The position numbers and the translations under genes were made by a program. The notes below the pieces were generated by a model. That model had not been told where the DNA came from and did no database searches. It saw only the letters and a list, made by a program, of their open reading frames with translations. Positions 28,887 to 39,067 of a stretch of DNA of 64,000 bases are shown here, in pieces. The DNA lies in NCBI GenBank assembly GCA_963711505.1, contig CAVQEJ010000005.1, positions 209,923-273,922 on the forward strand. Reading direction: 5' to 3'. The stretch is from JAGWRA01 sp963711505. GTDB taxonomy: Bacteria; Acidobacteriota; Vicinamibacteria; Vicinamibacterales; CAVVIG01. Each line of letters opens with the position of its first letter. Positions within the stretch are counted from its first letter, which is position 1.

Positions 28887-28902
28887 GGCCAATCCATTGG
28901 CC
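28887..28902. promoter_or_regulatory. 16-bp palindrome, possible operator 2
   Basis: GGCCAATCCATTGGCC differs from the site at 28788 only at one central base. Both lie in the divergent region between the ABC operon and the small HTH protein gene at 29045. Confidence 0.5.
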
Positions 28903-29002
28903 GCCGCATGGCCGGGTGCCTCCCGCAGGTCACGGCCATCCTAAACCAACAAGTTGCATTTTTGAAAGCACTTACAGACACGGCCCCCCTGCGCAGCGGT
29001 TC

Positions 29003-29018
29003 TGGTACGGCTCGTGCC
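29003..29018 (+). promoter_or_regulatory. Weak sigma-54-like promoter upstream of the HTH gene
   Basis: TGGTACGGCTCGTGCC keeps the essential GG and GC with the correct 12-base distance, but mismatches the consensus TGGCACRNNNNTTGCW at three other places. It would start transcription near 29029, just before the ribosome site at 29035. Confidence 0.3.
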
Positions 29019-29044
29019 ATTGCGGTAATCGACAGGAGGACTTC

Positions 29045-29287
29045 GTGGAACCAATTCAGGACCATTCTCAGGACCCTCAGCCGGGACAGCACTTCGAACC
29101 GCAGGTCGGCCGCAGCGTGTCGATCGATCAGGCCGCACAGCTGCTCGGCGTCTCACGACGCACCATCTACAACCGGATCAGGGACGGCCGTCTGGAGACC
29201 GTCCGGACGCTGGGCGGCTCCCAGCGCGTGGTCCTCGGCTCACTGCAGGAGGCGGCACGGTTGAACGGCGACCGCCTGCGCGCCTGA
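29045..29287 (+). CDS. Small excisionase/MerR-type helix-turn-helix protein
   Basis: 80 residues from a GTG at 29045, preceded by AGGAGG at 29035-29040. An acidic, Gln-rich leader of ~25 residues precedes a winged HTH core (SVSIDQAAQLLGVSRRTIYN then RIRDGRLETVR) of the HTH_17/excisionase-like class found in BldC and phage Xis proteins. The ribosome site rules out the longer open frame beginning at 28757. No integrase gene is nearby, so a transcription regulator is more likely than a recombination factor. It lies between the two palindromes and the subtilase-A gene. Confidence 0.8.
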   Translation: MEPIQDHSQDPQPGQHFEPQVGRSVSIDQAAQLLGVSRRTIYNRIRDGRLETVRTLGGSQRVVLGSLQEAARLNGDRLRA

Positions 29288-29334
29288 GCGTCGCGGACTC
29301 TCTTGCTCACATCCCTGTCTGAACGGAGCCCGGT

Positions 29335-31002
29335 ATGACACCCGCGATCCTTCGGCGTCCCGGTCGGCTGGTCACGCTGGCTGTCAGCAGTCGCAGCGCT
29401 CTTCGTGCCCGCCCTGGCGGCGGCGGCGCATCACGCCCACCTGTCGGCAGACCTGAACCGGCAGATCGCAGACGGCGCCTCGACGGTCGACGTGATCGTC
29501 CAGGGCGATCCCGCGGCAGTCGAAGGACTTGCGGCGCGCCACCACGTCGGCATCCGGCACCTGCTGCGGCACGGCGCCGTGCTGCGGGTCAGCCCGGCCG
29601 ATCTGGCCGGCCTGAGCACCGATCCGGCCGTTGCCGACCTGTCGGCCGACTCGGTGGTCCGGGCGACGGCTGACGTGACCGACGAGACGATCGGCGCCGA
29701 TCAGCTGTGGCAGAGCTTCGACGGCATTGGCGGCACCAGGGGGGAGGACGGCCGGGGCATCGTCGTGGCCGTCATCGATTCCGGCATCGACCGGGTCCCC
29801 GGGCTGCGGCGGCGGATCCTCGGCAGCTTCGACTTCCTGAACGGCCGGGGCGGGACGCCCCTGCGGGATCCCGACAACGATCAGTACGGCCACGGCACGC
29901 ACGTGGCCGGCCTCATCGCGGGCCAGCGGGCCGGCTACGCCTTCGGTGGTCCCTACAGCGGCGTGGCCCCGGAGGCCCGTCTGTTGAACCTGCGGGTGCT
30001 CGGTGCCGATGGTTCAGGCCAGACGAGCGACGTCATCGACGCGATCGACTGGGTCATCGCGCACGGTTCCCGGTACGGCGTGCGGGTGATCAACCTGTCG
30101 CTCGGGCATCCCGTGTTCGAGTCGTATCGCGACGATCCGCTGTGCCAGGCGGTCGAGCGGGCCGTCGCGGCCGGCTACGTCGTCGTGACGGCCGCGGGCA
30201 ACCTGGGGAAGACCGACAGCGGACAACAGGTGATTGGCGGCATCACGTCGCCGGGCAACGCGCCCGACGCGCTGACGGTGGGGGCCCTCGACACGCACCA
30301 GACGTCGATGCGGTCGGACGACACGGTGGCGACCTACAGCTCGCGCGGGCCGACGGCCTACGACAACCTGATGAAGCCCGATCTGGTGGCGCCGGGCAAC
30401 AAGCTGGTGTCGCTGGAGGCGCCGGGGTCGTACCTGGCACGCACGTATCCGCAGCTCGAGGTGTCGGGCCACGGGCGCGGCGGATATTTCCAGCTGAGCG
30501 GGACGAGCCAGGCGGCGGCGGTCGCCAGCGGTGCGGTGGCGCTGCTGCTCGACGCGGACCCGCGACTCGATCCGGCGCAGGTGAAGGCGCTGCTGCAGCT
30601 CAGTGCGTCGTACGTGCCGACCGCCGGCCTCGTGGGCGGCGGCGCGGGCAGCCTGAACGCGCTGGCCGCCGTCGATCTCGTGCGCCACGGCATCGGCGGC
30701 AACTGGCTGCCGACGACAACGATTGCCGGCGAGACCGTCCAGGCCAGCGGGATCGCGTTTGGAGGCACCGACCAGTCGGCCACATCTGTGGTCAAGGGCA
30801 AGACCTTGGTTTGGGGCGAACACGCTCGTCTGGGGCGACACGCTCGTCTGGGGCGACACGCTCGTCTGGGGCGACACCCTCGTCTGGGGCAACACCCTCG
30901 TCTGGGGGAACACGCTCGTCTGGGGTAACACGCTCGTCTGGGGCGAACACCCTGGTCTGGGGCAACACCCTCATCTGGGGGAACACGAACCTGTCTGGGT
31001 GA
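29335..31002 (+). CDS. Secreted subtilisin-like (S8) protease, copy A, three frameshifts
   Basis: The catalytic triad is intact in the main frame: Asp in VVAVIDSGID, His in QYGHGTHVAGL, Ser in FQLSGTSQAAAVASG, with oxyanion Asn in TAAGNLG. The N-terminus (ATG 29335) is a signal peptide that changes frame near 29385. The C-terminal repeat tail changes frame near 30820 and 30945 by an extra G each time, ending at TGA 31002. Correcting the three gives 554 residues. An I9-type propeptide precedes the catalytic domain. The tail has about ten TLVWG[ND] hexapeptides. It is clearly paralogous to the protease at 39068 (both contain GGITSPGNAPDALTVGAL) and is followed by the same kind of HD-GYP gene. 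Confidence 0.8.
30803..30990 (+). repeat. 18-bp tandem repeat encoding TLVWG[ND] hexapeptides
   Basis: About ten 18-base units close to AACACGCTCGTCTGGGGC lie in the 3' part of the subtilase-A gene. Nine encode TLVWG and one TLIWG. The two breaks in the frame are exactly within this tract. It is a coding repeat, not a CRISPR array. Confidence 0.85.
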
Positions 31003-31069
31003 CAGTGCCGTCTCGACAAGAGCATGACCTACGGCGGCTGACAAGTCTTCTCAGGAAGGAGCAGAGTCA

Positions 31070-33558
31070 ATGCGGACTCATCGTGATCTGGAGCTAAGGG
31101 CGGTACGTCGTCAACACCATGCCCTCACCTAGGCGGTTCGGATCGCGTCGCTGACGGCTTACATTGGAGCGGTAATCGCCTTGCGGCGCGTCGGCTGTGG
31201 TCTGGTCAATCTGGAGCTGGGCGTTCGCCCAGTCGGGTATCAATGGTTGCTGCTAGCCGCGCTGACAGTCCTGAGCGGATCGGCAAGCGTCAGCATTCCC
31301 TCGATGCCTGCGTCGCTTTCGGTCTCGGAGACATTCGTCTTCGTTTCGGTATCTTCTGTTTGGCATTCCAGCGGGAACTCTGACCGTCGCGCTGGATGGA
31401 CTGATCGTCATCCCTCTCGCTCCCTGAGGCGAAGCGAGACGCGCAGCGCGTCCTGTTCAACGTCGCGTGTCCCGGCCCTGTCGATGTGGGTCGGTGCAGA
31501 GGCGTTCTTCCTCCTGGCCGGCATCTCGCCGCTCGCCATCAAGGCGGCACCGCTGAATTCGGCTACTGGCTCCTCTTGGTCTTGTTCGCGGTCGTCTACT
31601 TCCTGCATTAACACCTCGCTAGTGGCGTTCGTGGTGTCCTTCGAAACACACGCAATCCTGCCAAGAAGATCTGGAGATACAACTTTGCATGGCTGTCGCT
31701 CAACTATTTCGGCGGCGCTTCTCTTGCGGTCCTGCTCGTTAGCTACACACGGCAAGTGACGGTGACCTATCTGTTGCTGATCGTGCCGTTACTTCTGGTG
31801 CTCTACTTCACCTATAAGATCTCGATGGGCCGGGTCGAAGATGCCAACGAACACTTGAGCCAGGTAAATCGACCTATACCTGTCGACGATTGAGGCATCT
31901 GGCGATGGCGATCGACGCCAAGGACCAGATCACGCACGGCCATATCCGTCGCGTGCAGAGTCTGCGCCGTGGGATTGGCCGATGCTCTCGGCGTCAGAGA
32001 CGAACAGCTGATCAAGGCGATCGAGGCCGCCGCCCTGCTGCACGACACCGGCAAGCTCGCCGTGCCCGAGTACATCCTCAACAAGCCGGGCAAGCTGACT
32101 CCGGCGGAGTTCGAGAAGATGAAGCTGCACGCCACGGTGGGTGCCGACATCCTCTCCTCCGTCGAATTCCCGTTTCCGGTCGTGCCGATCGTCCGCCACC
32201 ACCACGAGAACTGGAACGGCACCGGCTATCCGGCCGGCCTCGCCGGCACCGACATCCCGATCGGCGCCCGGATCCTGTCGGTCGTCGACTGCTTCGACGC
32301 GCTGACCTCGGACCGCCCGTACCGGCCGCGTCTGTCCGACGAAGAAGCCGTCCAGATCCTCCAGGAGCGGCGCGGCACGATGTACGACCCGCTGGTCGTC
32401 GACACCTTCATCCGGGTCTATCAGCAGATCGCGCCGCGCGCGGCCGACTCTCACGAACTGCCGTCCCACCGGAAGGGCCTCGACGAGATCGCCCGCACGT
32501 CCGGCGAATCCGTCACCGGGAGCCTCGCGCCGCGCGAGCCGCTGGAGGACATCACCGCGAGCGCGGACGAGATGCTGACGCTCTACGACCTGGCGACATC
32601 ACTGGCGGGCCAGACGACGCTGGGCGACGCGGCCGACGTCATCGCCAAGCACCTCCGGCGCCTGGTTCCGGCGGCGTTGTGCGTCTTCTACCTGTACGAC
32701 CACGATCATGACGAGCTCGTCGCCAGTCATGCCAGCGGCGAGGTCGAGGCCAACGTGCGCGGCTTGCGGGTGCAGCTCGGTGAACGTCTCAGCGGCTGGG
32801 TGGCCGCCAACCGGCGCAGCATCCTGAACTCCGATCCCGTGCTCGATCTCGGCGACGTCGCCCGCTCGGCCCAGCCGCGGCTGCGCGCCTGCCTGAGCAC
32901 GCCCCTGCTCGCCGGCGATCGCCTCGTCGGCGTCCTCACGCTGTACGGTACGGCCGTCAACGGCTTCACGGAAGATCACCGCCGGGTCGTCGAAGCCGTC
33001 TCCCGCCAGATCTCGCAGACGATCCAGCGGGCCAGGGAATTCGAGACCTCACAGGAAACGACACTGAAGGATCCGCTGACCGGCCTGCCGAATCTGGCGC
33101 GATTCCACCAGTTCGCAACAGCGCAGGCCCAGCTGACCGGCCACGGTCAGCCGGTCAGCGTCATCCTCATCGAGCTCGACAACCTGCGAGGAATCAACGA
33201 CTCGCAGGGCCGGAGGGCCGGCGACCTCGCGGTCGCTCATGTTGCGGGGATCGTTCGCCGAATACTCCGAGGGGCGGACATCCTCTTTCGCTACGGGTCG
33301 GGCGAATTCGTCGCGATCCTGAACGAAGCGGGAGAGGAACTGGCATCCGGCGTGGCCTCACGGGTCGCGACCAGCCTGACGGCGGAGGTGGTGCGGCTGC
33401 CAGAGGGAGAGGCGCTGGACATCTCGCTGTCAGTGGGAACGGCCACCGCGCCGGCTGACGGGACGACACTGTCCGAACTGGTCTCGGCAGCCGGCCAGCG
33501 CCGGGGCCCGCTTCGAGGCGACGGTGGCAACAGCCGATCGAGCCTGCACATTCACTGA
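31070..33558 (+). pseudogene. Decayed membrane HD-GYP/GAF/GGDEF-like protein, copy A
   Basis: An ATG at 31070 follows AGGAAGGAGCAG. The frame stops after about 21 codons, and sequence related to the membrane domain of the copy at 40892 is scattered through frames up to 31965 (for example WLLLAALTVLSGSASV, SLSVSETFVFVSV). From 31969 a long intact frame encodes the HD-GYP core: ALLHDTGKLAVPEYILNKPG and RHHHENWNGTGYPAG. A GAF-like region (GLRVQLGERLSGWVAANRR) and a GGDEF-like domain with degenerate signature GSGEF follow. The upstream 0.9 kb has lower GC than the rest. The membrane part is therefore broken, although the cytoplasmic 529 residues could still be made from internal starts. Confidence 0.8.
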
Positions 33559-33568
33559 GCCGAACACC

Positions 33569-33757
33569 ATGGAAGACCGGATTGCAGCCCAGATCGCGCG
33601 CGAACTGGCCGAGACGAACGACCTGCTGCGCGACATCCAGCGCGAGGTCGTCGACATCCGCACGGCCCTGCGGCTCCAGCGCATGCTCCAGGTCGCCAAC
33701 CGGACCGACCAGGATCCGGTCGCGAGACCTCCAGCCGGCCTCAAGCGGCAGGCGTAA
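33569..33757 (+). CDS. Possible small coiled-coil protein
   Basis: 62 residues from the ATG at 33569, 8 bases after the HD-GYP-A stop. The sequence is helical and charged (RIAAQIARELAETNDLLRD, REVVDIRTALRLQRML). There is no strong ribosome site and no equivalent after copy B. It could be a real gene or chance. Confidence 0.35.
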   Translation: MEDRIAAQIARELAETNDLLRDIQREVVDIRTALRLQRMLQVANRTDQDPVARPPAGLKRQA

Positions 33758-33778
33758 CCCACCCGGCCGCCGACCCGT

Positions 33779-34796
33779 TCAGCCCTCCATCCGAAGACGC
33801 CGGCGTTTCAGGTACAGGCCCTTGCGCGAGAGCCCGAGCGCACGCGCGGCCGCCTGCTGCTCGCCGCCTGCCCGATGGATGGCGTGCCGGAGAACGGCCC
33901 GTTCGACCTGCTCGAGCGCCGCGGCGATCGGCTGATCGAGGCGGATGGTCACCTCCGACTCAGGCGCCGTTGTCTCAGGCTCCACCGGTTCGGCCCAGCG
34001 GGCCCTGCCCGACTGGAAGTGTTCCGCCCGGAGGACGGCCCCGGGGGACGCCAGAGCCACGGCCCGATGGATGGCGTTGGCGAGCTCGCGGATGTTGCCC
34101 GGCCAGGCCTGCAGTGCGAGATGCTCGAGGGCCTCGGCGGAGATCCGGATGCCGGTCTTTCCCAGTTCCTGCGTGTACCGCTCGAGGAAGTGCTGCGACA
34201 GTGCCGGAATCTCCTCCCGCCGTTCGCGCAACGTCGGCATCGGGATGTGGATGACGTTCAGCCGGTAGTACAGATCCTGGCGGAAGCGCTTCTCCGCCAC
34301 CAGGTGCTCCAGGTCGGCGTTCGTCGCGGCGATGACCCGGACATCGACCGTCAGCGGACGCGACTCGCCGATCGGGTGGATTTCGCCCGACTCCAGGAAT
34401 CGGAGCAGCTTCGGCTGGAGATCGAGCGGCACCTCACCGATTTCATCCAGGAAGAGGGTTCCTCCCGATGCGGCGCGTATGACGCCCTGGAACGATTCCG
34501 TGGCGCCGGTGAAGGCGCCGCGCCGATGGCCGAAGAGCTGGCTGTCCAGCATGTCGTGCGGCACGGCGGCGCAGTTGAAGGGAATGAACACGTGGCGGGC
34601 GCGTGCCGACTGGTCGTGAATGAGACGCGCCACGAGCTCCTTGCCGGTGCCGGTCTCACCGGTAATCAGCGCGCAGACGTCCGTCTTTGCAGTGCGACGG
34701 GCCAGCGCCACGGTCTGCCGGCTCTTCGCACTCGCAAAGATACCGCCGGTCGCCTTCCTCGCTCTCCTCGACATCCTCGAGTGGCCACAGAGTCAC
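33779..34796 (-). CDS. Sigma-54-dependent activator, AAA+ and Fis-HTH domains; N-terminus lost or frameshifted
   Basis: From the ATG at 34774 there are 331 residues. Walker A is GETGTGKE, the sigma-54 contact loop is GAFTGA, Walker B is LFLDEIGE, the Arg-finger region is FRQDLYYRLNV, and a C-terminal Fis-type HTH is AARALGLSRKGLYLKRRR. The sequence just before that ATG reads VTLWPLEDVEESEEGDR in another frame, which looks like the usual linker of this family. Deleting one base near 34745 joins the two as GIFASAKSRQTV, so I extend the call to the GTG at 34796. A stop lies before that. The TPR gene at 35584-36558 may be the separated N-terminal sensor half. A sigma-54 promoter occurs at 39000. 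Confidence 0.85.
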
Positions 34797-35583
34797 CTTC
34801 TTATCCTGCTGAATTCGCCGAAGCCCTCAAGGCAACACTGCGAACTGAACGACTCTGAACGTTGAGAGCGACTTCGTCGGCCGACAGATCCCGCCAGTCA
34901 AGACCGCCGCAAGCTCAAACGCGCCCCTGGGTGTCGTCTCCCAAGTGAGACCCGAAAGCCTTGGCCAACTGCAGCCGACAGCTCACGAACATCTTCACTG
35001 GGAGCCCCCACAAGTGAACGATCTCCTCGCGCATCAGCCCGAGTGGCAGCGTGCGATCCGGCCGCCGCGCCACTTGCAGCCTGAAGAACGGCCATCGCCT
35101 CCCTGCCCAGCAGCTCAGGATTTCGCACGAACTCGGCAAAGCGGCGGCAATGCCCGTACGCCAAGCGTTCTACTCCAGAATGGGAAGCGCATGACTGGCC
35201 GAGCGAATAGATTCATCTGCGACTCAGCTGGCTTCCGATCCTGATCAACTCTGCGACGACATTACTCGACGCCCTCGAGTTGCCGATGACCGCGAATATC
35301 TTGCGCTTCGCTCATAGTGAGCCGACAGCCACGCGTGGACCAGCGACCAGCAGAACACTTCCCTAGACTCGCTTCAACTCGGCAAGAAGTTCCAGAGAGA
35401 TAGTGCTCCAGAGCGTCCTTGCAGCAGCAAGCAAACAATGTGCATGTTCGCTCATGTCGCAAGACTGACGGCAGATCTCACACCAGAGACCGCGAATCGT
35501 GACTTCAAGGACTCGATCACGCGCGGCACTAGCCTCTTCAAGGCTCCGAGTGCCAACTGCCCAGCGCATATCGGCTTGCCCCA
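34797..35583. other. Low-GC stretch without a convincing gene
   Basis: This 787-base region is visibly poorer in G+C than its flanks. It contains only short frames interrupted by stops on both strands. It lies exactly between the sigma-54 activator AAA+ part and the TPR gene on the same strand. It looks like decayed coding sequence or a replaced segment. I see no RNA gene or repeat. Confidence 0.6.
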
Positions 35584-36558
35584 CTAGCGCAACTTGAACA
35601 AACGTCGGCAGACACCATCGGTACTGGTACAGGGGAACGTCATGGACTCTGAATCAGATCTCTCAGATTTGATCAGAATCTGTTCGCACTCGTCCAAGTC
35701 TCCCAGCAGCAAACTCGCTTGCGAGAAGGCAGTCGAGAAGCCCACCTCAAGCCCGACCGCCCTCAGCAAATAGGAGAGGCCTCGCTCAATCATTCTCGTT
35801 CGGCTCCTAGCAAGTCTCCCTTGGCGCAAGCACGATGTGGCCAATGTTTGCCAGCGCCAGGCAGCATCTGAGGGCCTCGCTGCTGAGGCCAGCCCAGCGA
35901 AGTGCCGCATCAGCATGCTTTCGGCCCGACCAATGTCGTCCGCCAAACAACGGATGCCGGTCCATCCGATCTCGACCTCTGCCTGCAGCCAGGGGTTCGA
36001 CCGCGTCGTCAGGATCGATTCGGCCACCTGCAGGTGCCGCCCGGCGGCGTCCAGTGCCCCCCGCTCTCCTTCAACCGCCCCCACGAACACGTGGAGTGCG
36101 GCCGTCACGAACGGGTCGCCGAGCCGCGTGGCATTGGCGCGCAGATCAGCGAGCAGGGCGCGGACGTCCGCGCAGTCGATCCGTGTGCGCTCGGCATAGA
36201 TCAGGCGGATCTGCGCCCAGCACAATTGCTCGAGATCGTCGGCCGACCGGGCGAGCGACACGGCCCGCCGGTACAGTTCGAGCGCGTCCTCGCTGCGGCC
36301 CGCCGTCATCGCGACGTGCCCGAGCACGACGTCGCACCGGCTCGCCAGCACGCTCGGAAGCTGGCGCGACCGGCGCAGCCGTTCGGCCACCTGCACGGCT
36401 TCATCGTAGGCCCCGGTGTGCTCCAGCAACTCGGCCAGCAGTGTCTGCGCGACCTGGCTCTCGTGCCCCGGGCCGGCCTGCTGCAGACGGACGAGCGCGT
36501 CAGCGAATCTCCCGGCGCGCGCCAGCGCCACGGCCGCGTCGTAGGGACTCGACTGCAT
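35584..36558 (-). CDS. TPR-repeat protein, possibly the severed N-terminal half of a sigma-54 activator
   Basis: 324 residues from the ATG at 36558, which follows GGAGG. The sequence is a run of helical repeats (YDAAVALARAGRFADALVRL, HTGAYDEAVQVAERLRRSR, AGRSEDALELYRRAVSLARS), typical TPR/SEL-like hairpins. The last ~60 residues (from LGDLDECEQILIKSERSD) are less repeat-like and fall in a lower-GC tract, as if read-through has ended prematurely. Sigma-54 activators with an N-terminal TPR sensor are known in Acidobacteriota. The span 33779-36558 equals about 926 codons, close to such proteins, but the join is inference. Confidence 0.65.
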   Translation of the reverse strand: MQSSPYDAAVALARAGRFADALVRLQQAGPGHESQVAQTLLAELLEHTGAYDEAVQVAERLRRSRQLPSVLASRCDVVLGHVAMTAGRSEDALELYRRAVSLARSADDLEQLCWAQIRLIYAERTRIDCADVRALLADLRANATRLGDPFVTAALHVFVGAVEGERGALDAAGRHLQVAESILTTRSNPWLQAEVEIGWTGIRCLADDIGRAESMLMRHFAGLASAARPSDAAWRWQTLATSCLRQGRLARSRTRMIERGLSYLLRAVGLEVGFSTAFSQASLLLGDLDECEQILIKSERSDSESMTFPCTSTDGVCRRLFKLR

Positions 36559-36902
36559 GAAAGGTCCTCCCCCCGGGACACCTGCCGCCAGCTGGTCCCA
36601 CGGGAGCCCCCGGGACCGGCGCCGGCGCTGCTTCAATCGGTTGTCGAATGCGTGGGCTCACGATAACAGATGAGCTTTGGAGGATCACGCAGAAGATGGC
36701 CGAGTCCGGCCCGCCGGCGGAGTTTCCGTGCAGAGCGAATCGGTGGCGAAGTGCGACCGGCTTCTCGCGCAATAGCCGACGACGAACGGCCGCGGCGCGG
36801 CTTCATTGCAGAACAGCCGCCCGGCGCCGATTCATTGACACGCGGCCCCCCACCGAGGGGTGTGCCTGCCTGTCGGCCGCACCGGATTCCGAGGAGAGCC
36901 TT
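36559..36902. other. Divergent intergenic region
   Basis: 343 bases between the TPR gene (minus) and the hybrid kinase (plus). It contains TTGACA at 36835-36840 but no recognisable -10 at the right distance. A GAGGAGAG ribosome site lies just before the kinase GTG. I see no small gene or RNA. Confidence 0.5.
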
Positions 36903-38777
36903 GTGGTCAGTCGTCCGCGTGCCATCGAGCCCTACGGCCTCGCCGCCCTGGCGGTTGCCGCCGCCATTCTCGGCGCCGGCGCAGGCGGGCCCGCTCCATC
37001 CGTTGCCTCGTGCCTCTTCTTCGTGGCGGCCGTCGTGCTCGCCGCCGGCTTCGGGGGCCGCGGCCCAGGCCTGGCCGCCACGGCCGCCGGCAGCGCCGCA
37101 CTGGCCTGGCTCTCGCTGGGTGCCGGCCTCGTGCCGGCTGCGGCCGCCGCCGCCGGGCTGCTGGCAACCGGCATCCCGCTCACGCTCGTGCTCGCGAAGC
37201 GGACCGTACTCGCGGCGGCGCTGCGTGCCGCCGAGGCCCGCACGCAGATGGCCCTCGCCGCCGCCCCCCTCGCCCTCTGGTCGGTCGACGCGCGCGGCAC
37301 GTTCACCGGCGCCCAGGGGATCGCGCTCGAGGATCTGCCGTTCGTTCCCGACGACTGCCAGGGCACCGGGATGACCGCCGTCTGGCGCGACCGTCCCGAG
37401 CTGCTGCGCGCGATGCATCGCGCGCTGGCCGGCGAGACGGTGGGCGAGGAGATCGCCACGGATCGATCGCTCGTCCGCGTCACCTGCGCGCCGCTCCACC
37501 ATCGCGACGGCACGATCGCCGGCGCCGTTGGCGCGGCCGTCGACCTGACGGACCGGCGCAGCCTGGAGGAGCAGCTCCGCCAGGCGCAGAAGATGGAGGC
37601 GATCGGGCGGTTCACCGGCGGCATCGCGCACGACTTCAACAACGTGCTGACGGCGATCCTGGGCTACAGCGACATGACGCTCGCGCAGATCACGCCCCGA
37701 CAAGCCGCTCTGGAAGGATCTGAAGGACATCCATCAGGCGGCGACGCGCGCGGCCTCGCTGACACGCCAGCTCCTCGCCTTCTCGCGCAAGCAGCAGATC
37801 AAGCCGGGGCCGGTCGACGTCAACGGGACGGTGCGCAATCTCGAGAAGCTGCTCCGCCGGCTGATCGGCGAGGACATCGCCGTCGAGCTCCGGCTCGCCG
37901 GGGACATCGGCGCCATCACGGCCGACACCGGACAGATGGAGCAGATCCTGATGAACCTCGCCGTCAACGCACGTGACGCGATGGCCGAGGGCGGCACGCT
38001 GACGCTCGCCACCACCCGGGTCGATCTGTCCGACAGCTACGTGGCCGTCCATCCCGCGGTGACTCCCGGGCCCCTACATCCAGATCGCCGTCACCGACAC
38101 CGGCTGCGGCATGGACGCGCGCACGCAGGCGCGCCTGTTCGAGCCGTTCTTCACCACGAAGGAGAGCGGGAAGGGGACGGGCCTCGGCCTCGCCACGGTC
38201 TACGGCATCGTCAAGCAGTACGGCGGGTACATCTGGGTCTACAGCGAACCGGGCCTCGGCACGACGTTCAAGCTGTACTTCCCGGAGATCGACGTGACGG
38301 CCGCGACGGCACAGGCCGAGACCGCGCTGCAGGCCTCGGCCGGCGGATCGGAGAACGTGCTGCTGGTGGAAGACGAGGATGCCGTGCGGGCGTTCACGGC
38401 CGCGGTGCTGAAGCGGTACGGCTATCACGTGCCTGGAGGCTTCGGCCCCCACCGAGGCGCTGCTGCTCGCCGAGTGCGTCAGCGGTCCGATCAACCTCGT
38501 GCTGACCGACGTCATCATGCCCGGCATGACCGGCCCCGACATGGTCGCCCGCCTGCGGCAGCGCCATCCGCAGGCGACGATCCTGTACATGTCGGGCTAT
38601 CCCGAGCACGTCGTCCGCGAGGGGATCCTGGATCCGACGGCGCCGTTCCTCGAGAAGCCGTTCACCAGCACCGGCCTGCTGCAGTACGTCCGCACCGCAC
38701 TCGACGGTCCGGACGCCGATCACACGCCGGACGTCGCGCCCCGCCTGGGCGCCGGCCTCGTCGTCTGGACGGAATAG
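36903..38777 (+). CDS. Hybrid histidine kinase with C-terminal receiver domain, three one-base insertions
   Basis: Starts at the GTG at 36903 with GAGGAGAG upstream. Four hydrophobic N-terminal segments (residues ~10-90) form a membrane region. A PAS-like segment and the H-box GGIAHDFNNVLTAILGYSDM follow. The frame then breaks near 37697, 38072 and 38433, each time in a C-rich run, and deleting one C restores it. The repaired protein has 623 residues: N-box NLAVNARDAM, G boxes DTGCGMD and GKGTGLGLATVYG, then a receiver with phosphoacceptor Asp in LVLTDVIMPGM. The kinase therefore probably phosphorylates its own receiver or passes phosphate on. It lies between the activator and the protease module. 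Confidence 0.88.
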
Positions 38778-38999
38778 CGTAGCCCGGTCCACCGCCGGCC
38801 GCTCCGACTGCTGCCCCGCCACCGTGTGCGTGTGCGCCCTGAAACCGCACCACCCCACCGGAATCGCACACGCGGGACCGGCCCCTCCACCCGGGCCCCT
38901 CTTCAGCGGTCTGCATTCAAACCACCTAACGTGCTGAAACGGAAGCCATGAGACTGTCCGCGAAGGCGAGATGACTCGAGGGCGCAATGAAGGACAGCC

Positions 39000-39015
39000 G
39001 GGCACAAGGGTTGCT
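39000..39015 (+). promoter_or_regulatory. Sigma-54 (-24/-12) promoter of the subtilase-B operon
   Basis: GGGCACAAGGGTTGCT matches the consensus TGGCACRNNNNTTGCW at every specified position except the first. The invariant GG and GC have the correct 12-base spacing. The predicted start near 39026 is about 42 bases before the protease ATG. A sigma-54 activator gene lies 4.2 kb away. Confidence 0.7.
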
Positions 39016-39067
39016 TCCCTTCACGTGCCACGCGCGTCCGTGTTCGGTATTCGGTGGGGAACCCGTC

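Noticed and set aside
28757..29044. Longer N-terminus for the HTH protein
   Set aside because: It has no domain, crosses palindromes, and a strong AGGAGG site sits just before the GTG at 29045.
29045..29287. Prophage or integrative-element excisionase
   Set aside because: No integrase, attachment repeats or phage genes are seen; the HTH class also includes ordinary regulators such as BldC.
30803..30990. Possible CRISPR array
   Set aside because: The 18-bp units are contiguous, have no spacers and are read as TLVWG hexapeptides in a protease gene.
29707..31002. Separate 431-residue protein overlapping subtilase A
   Set aside because: It is an alternative frame of the protease; only its last ~20 codons are real, as the end of the repaired tail.
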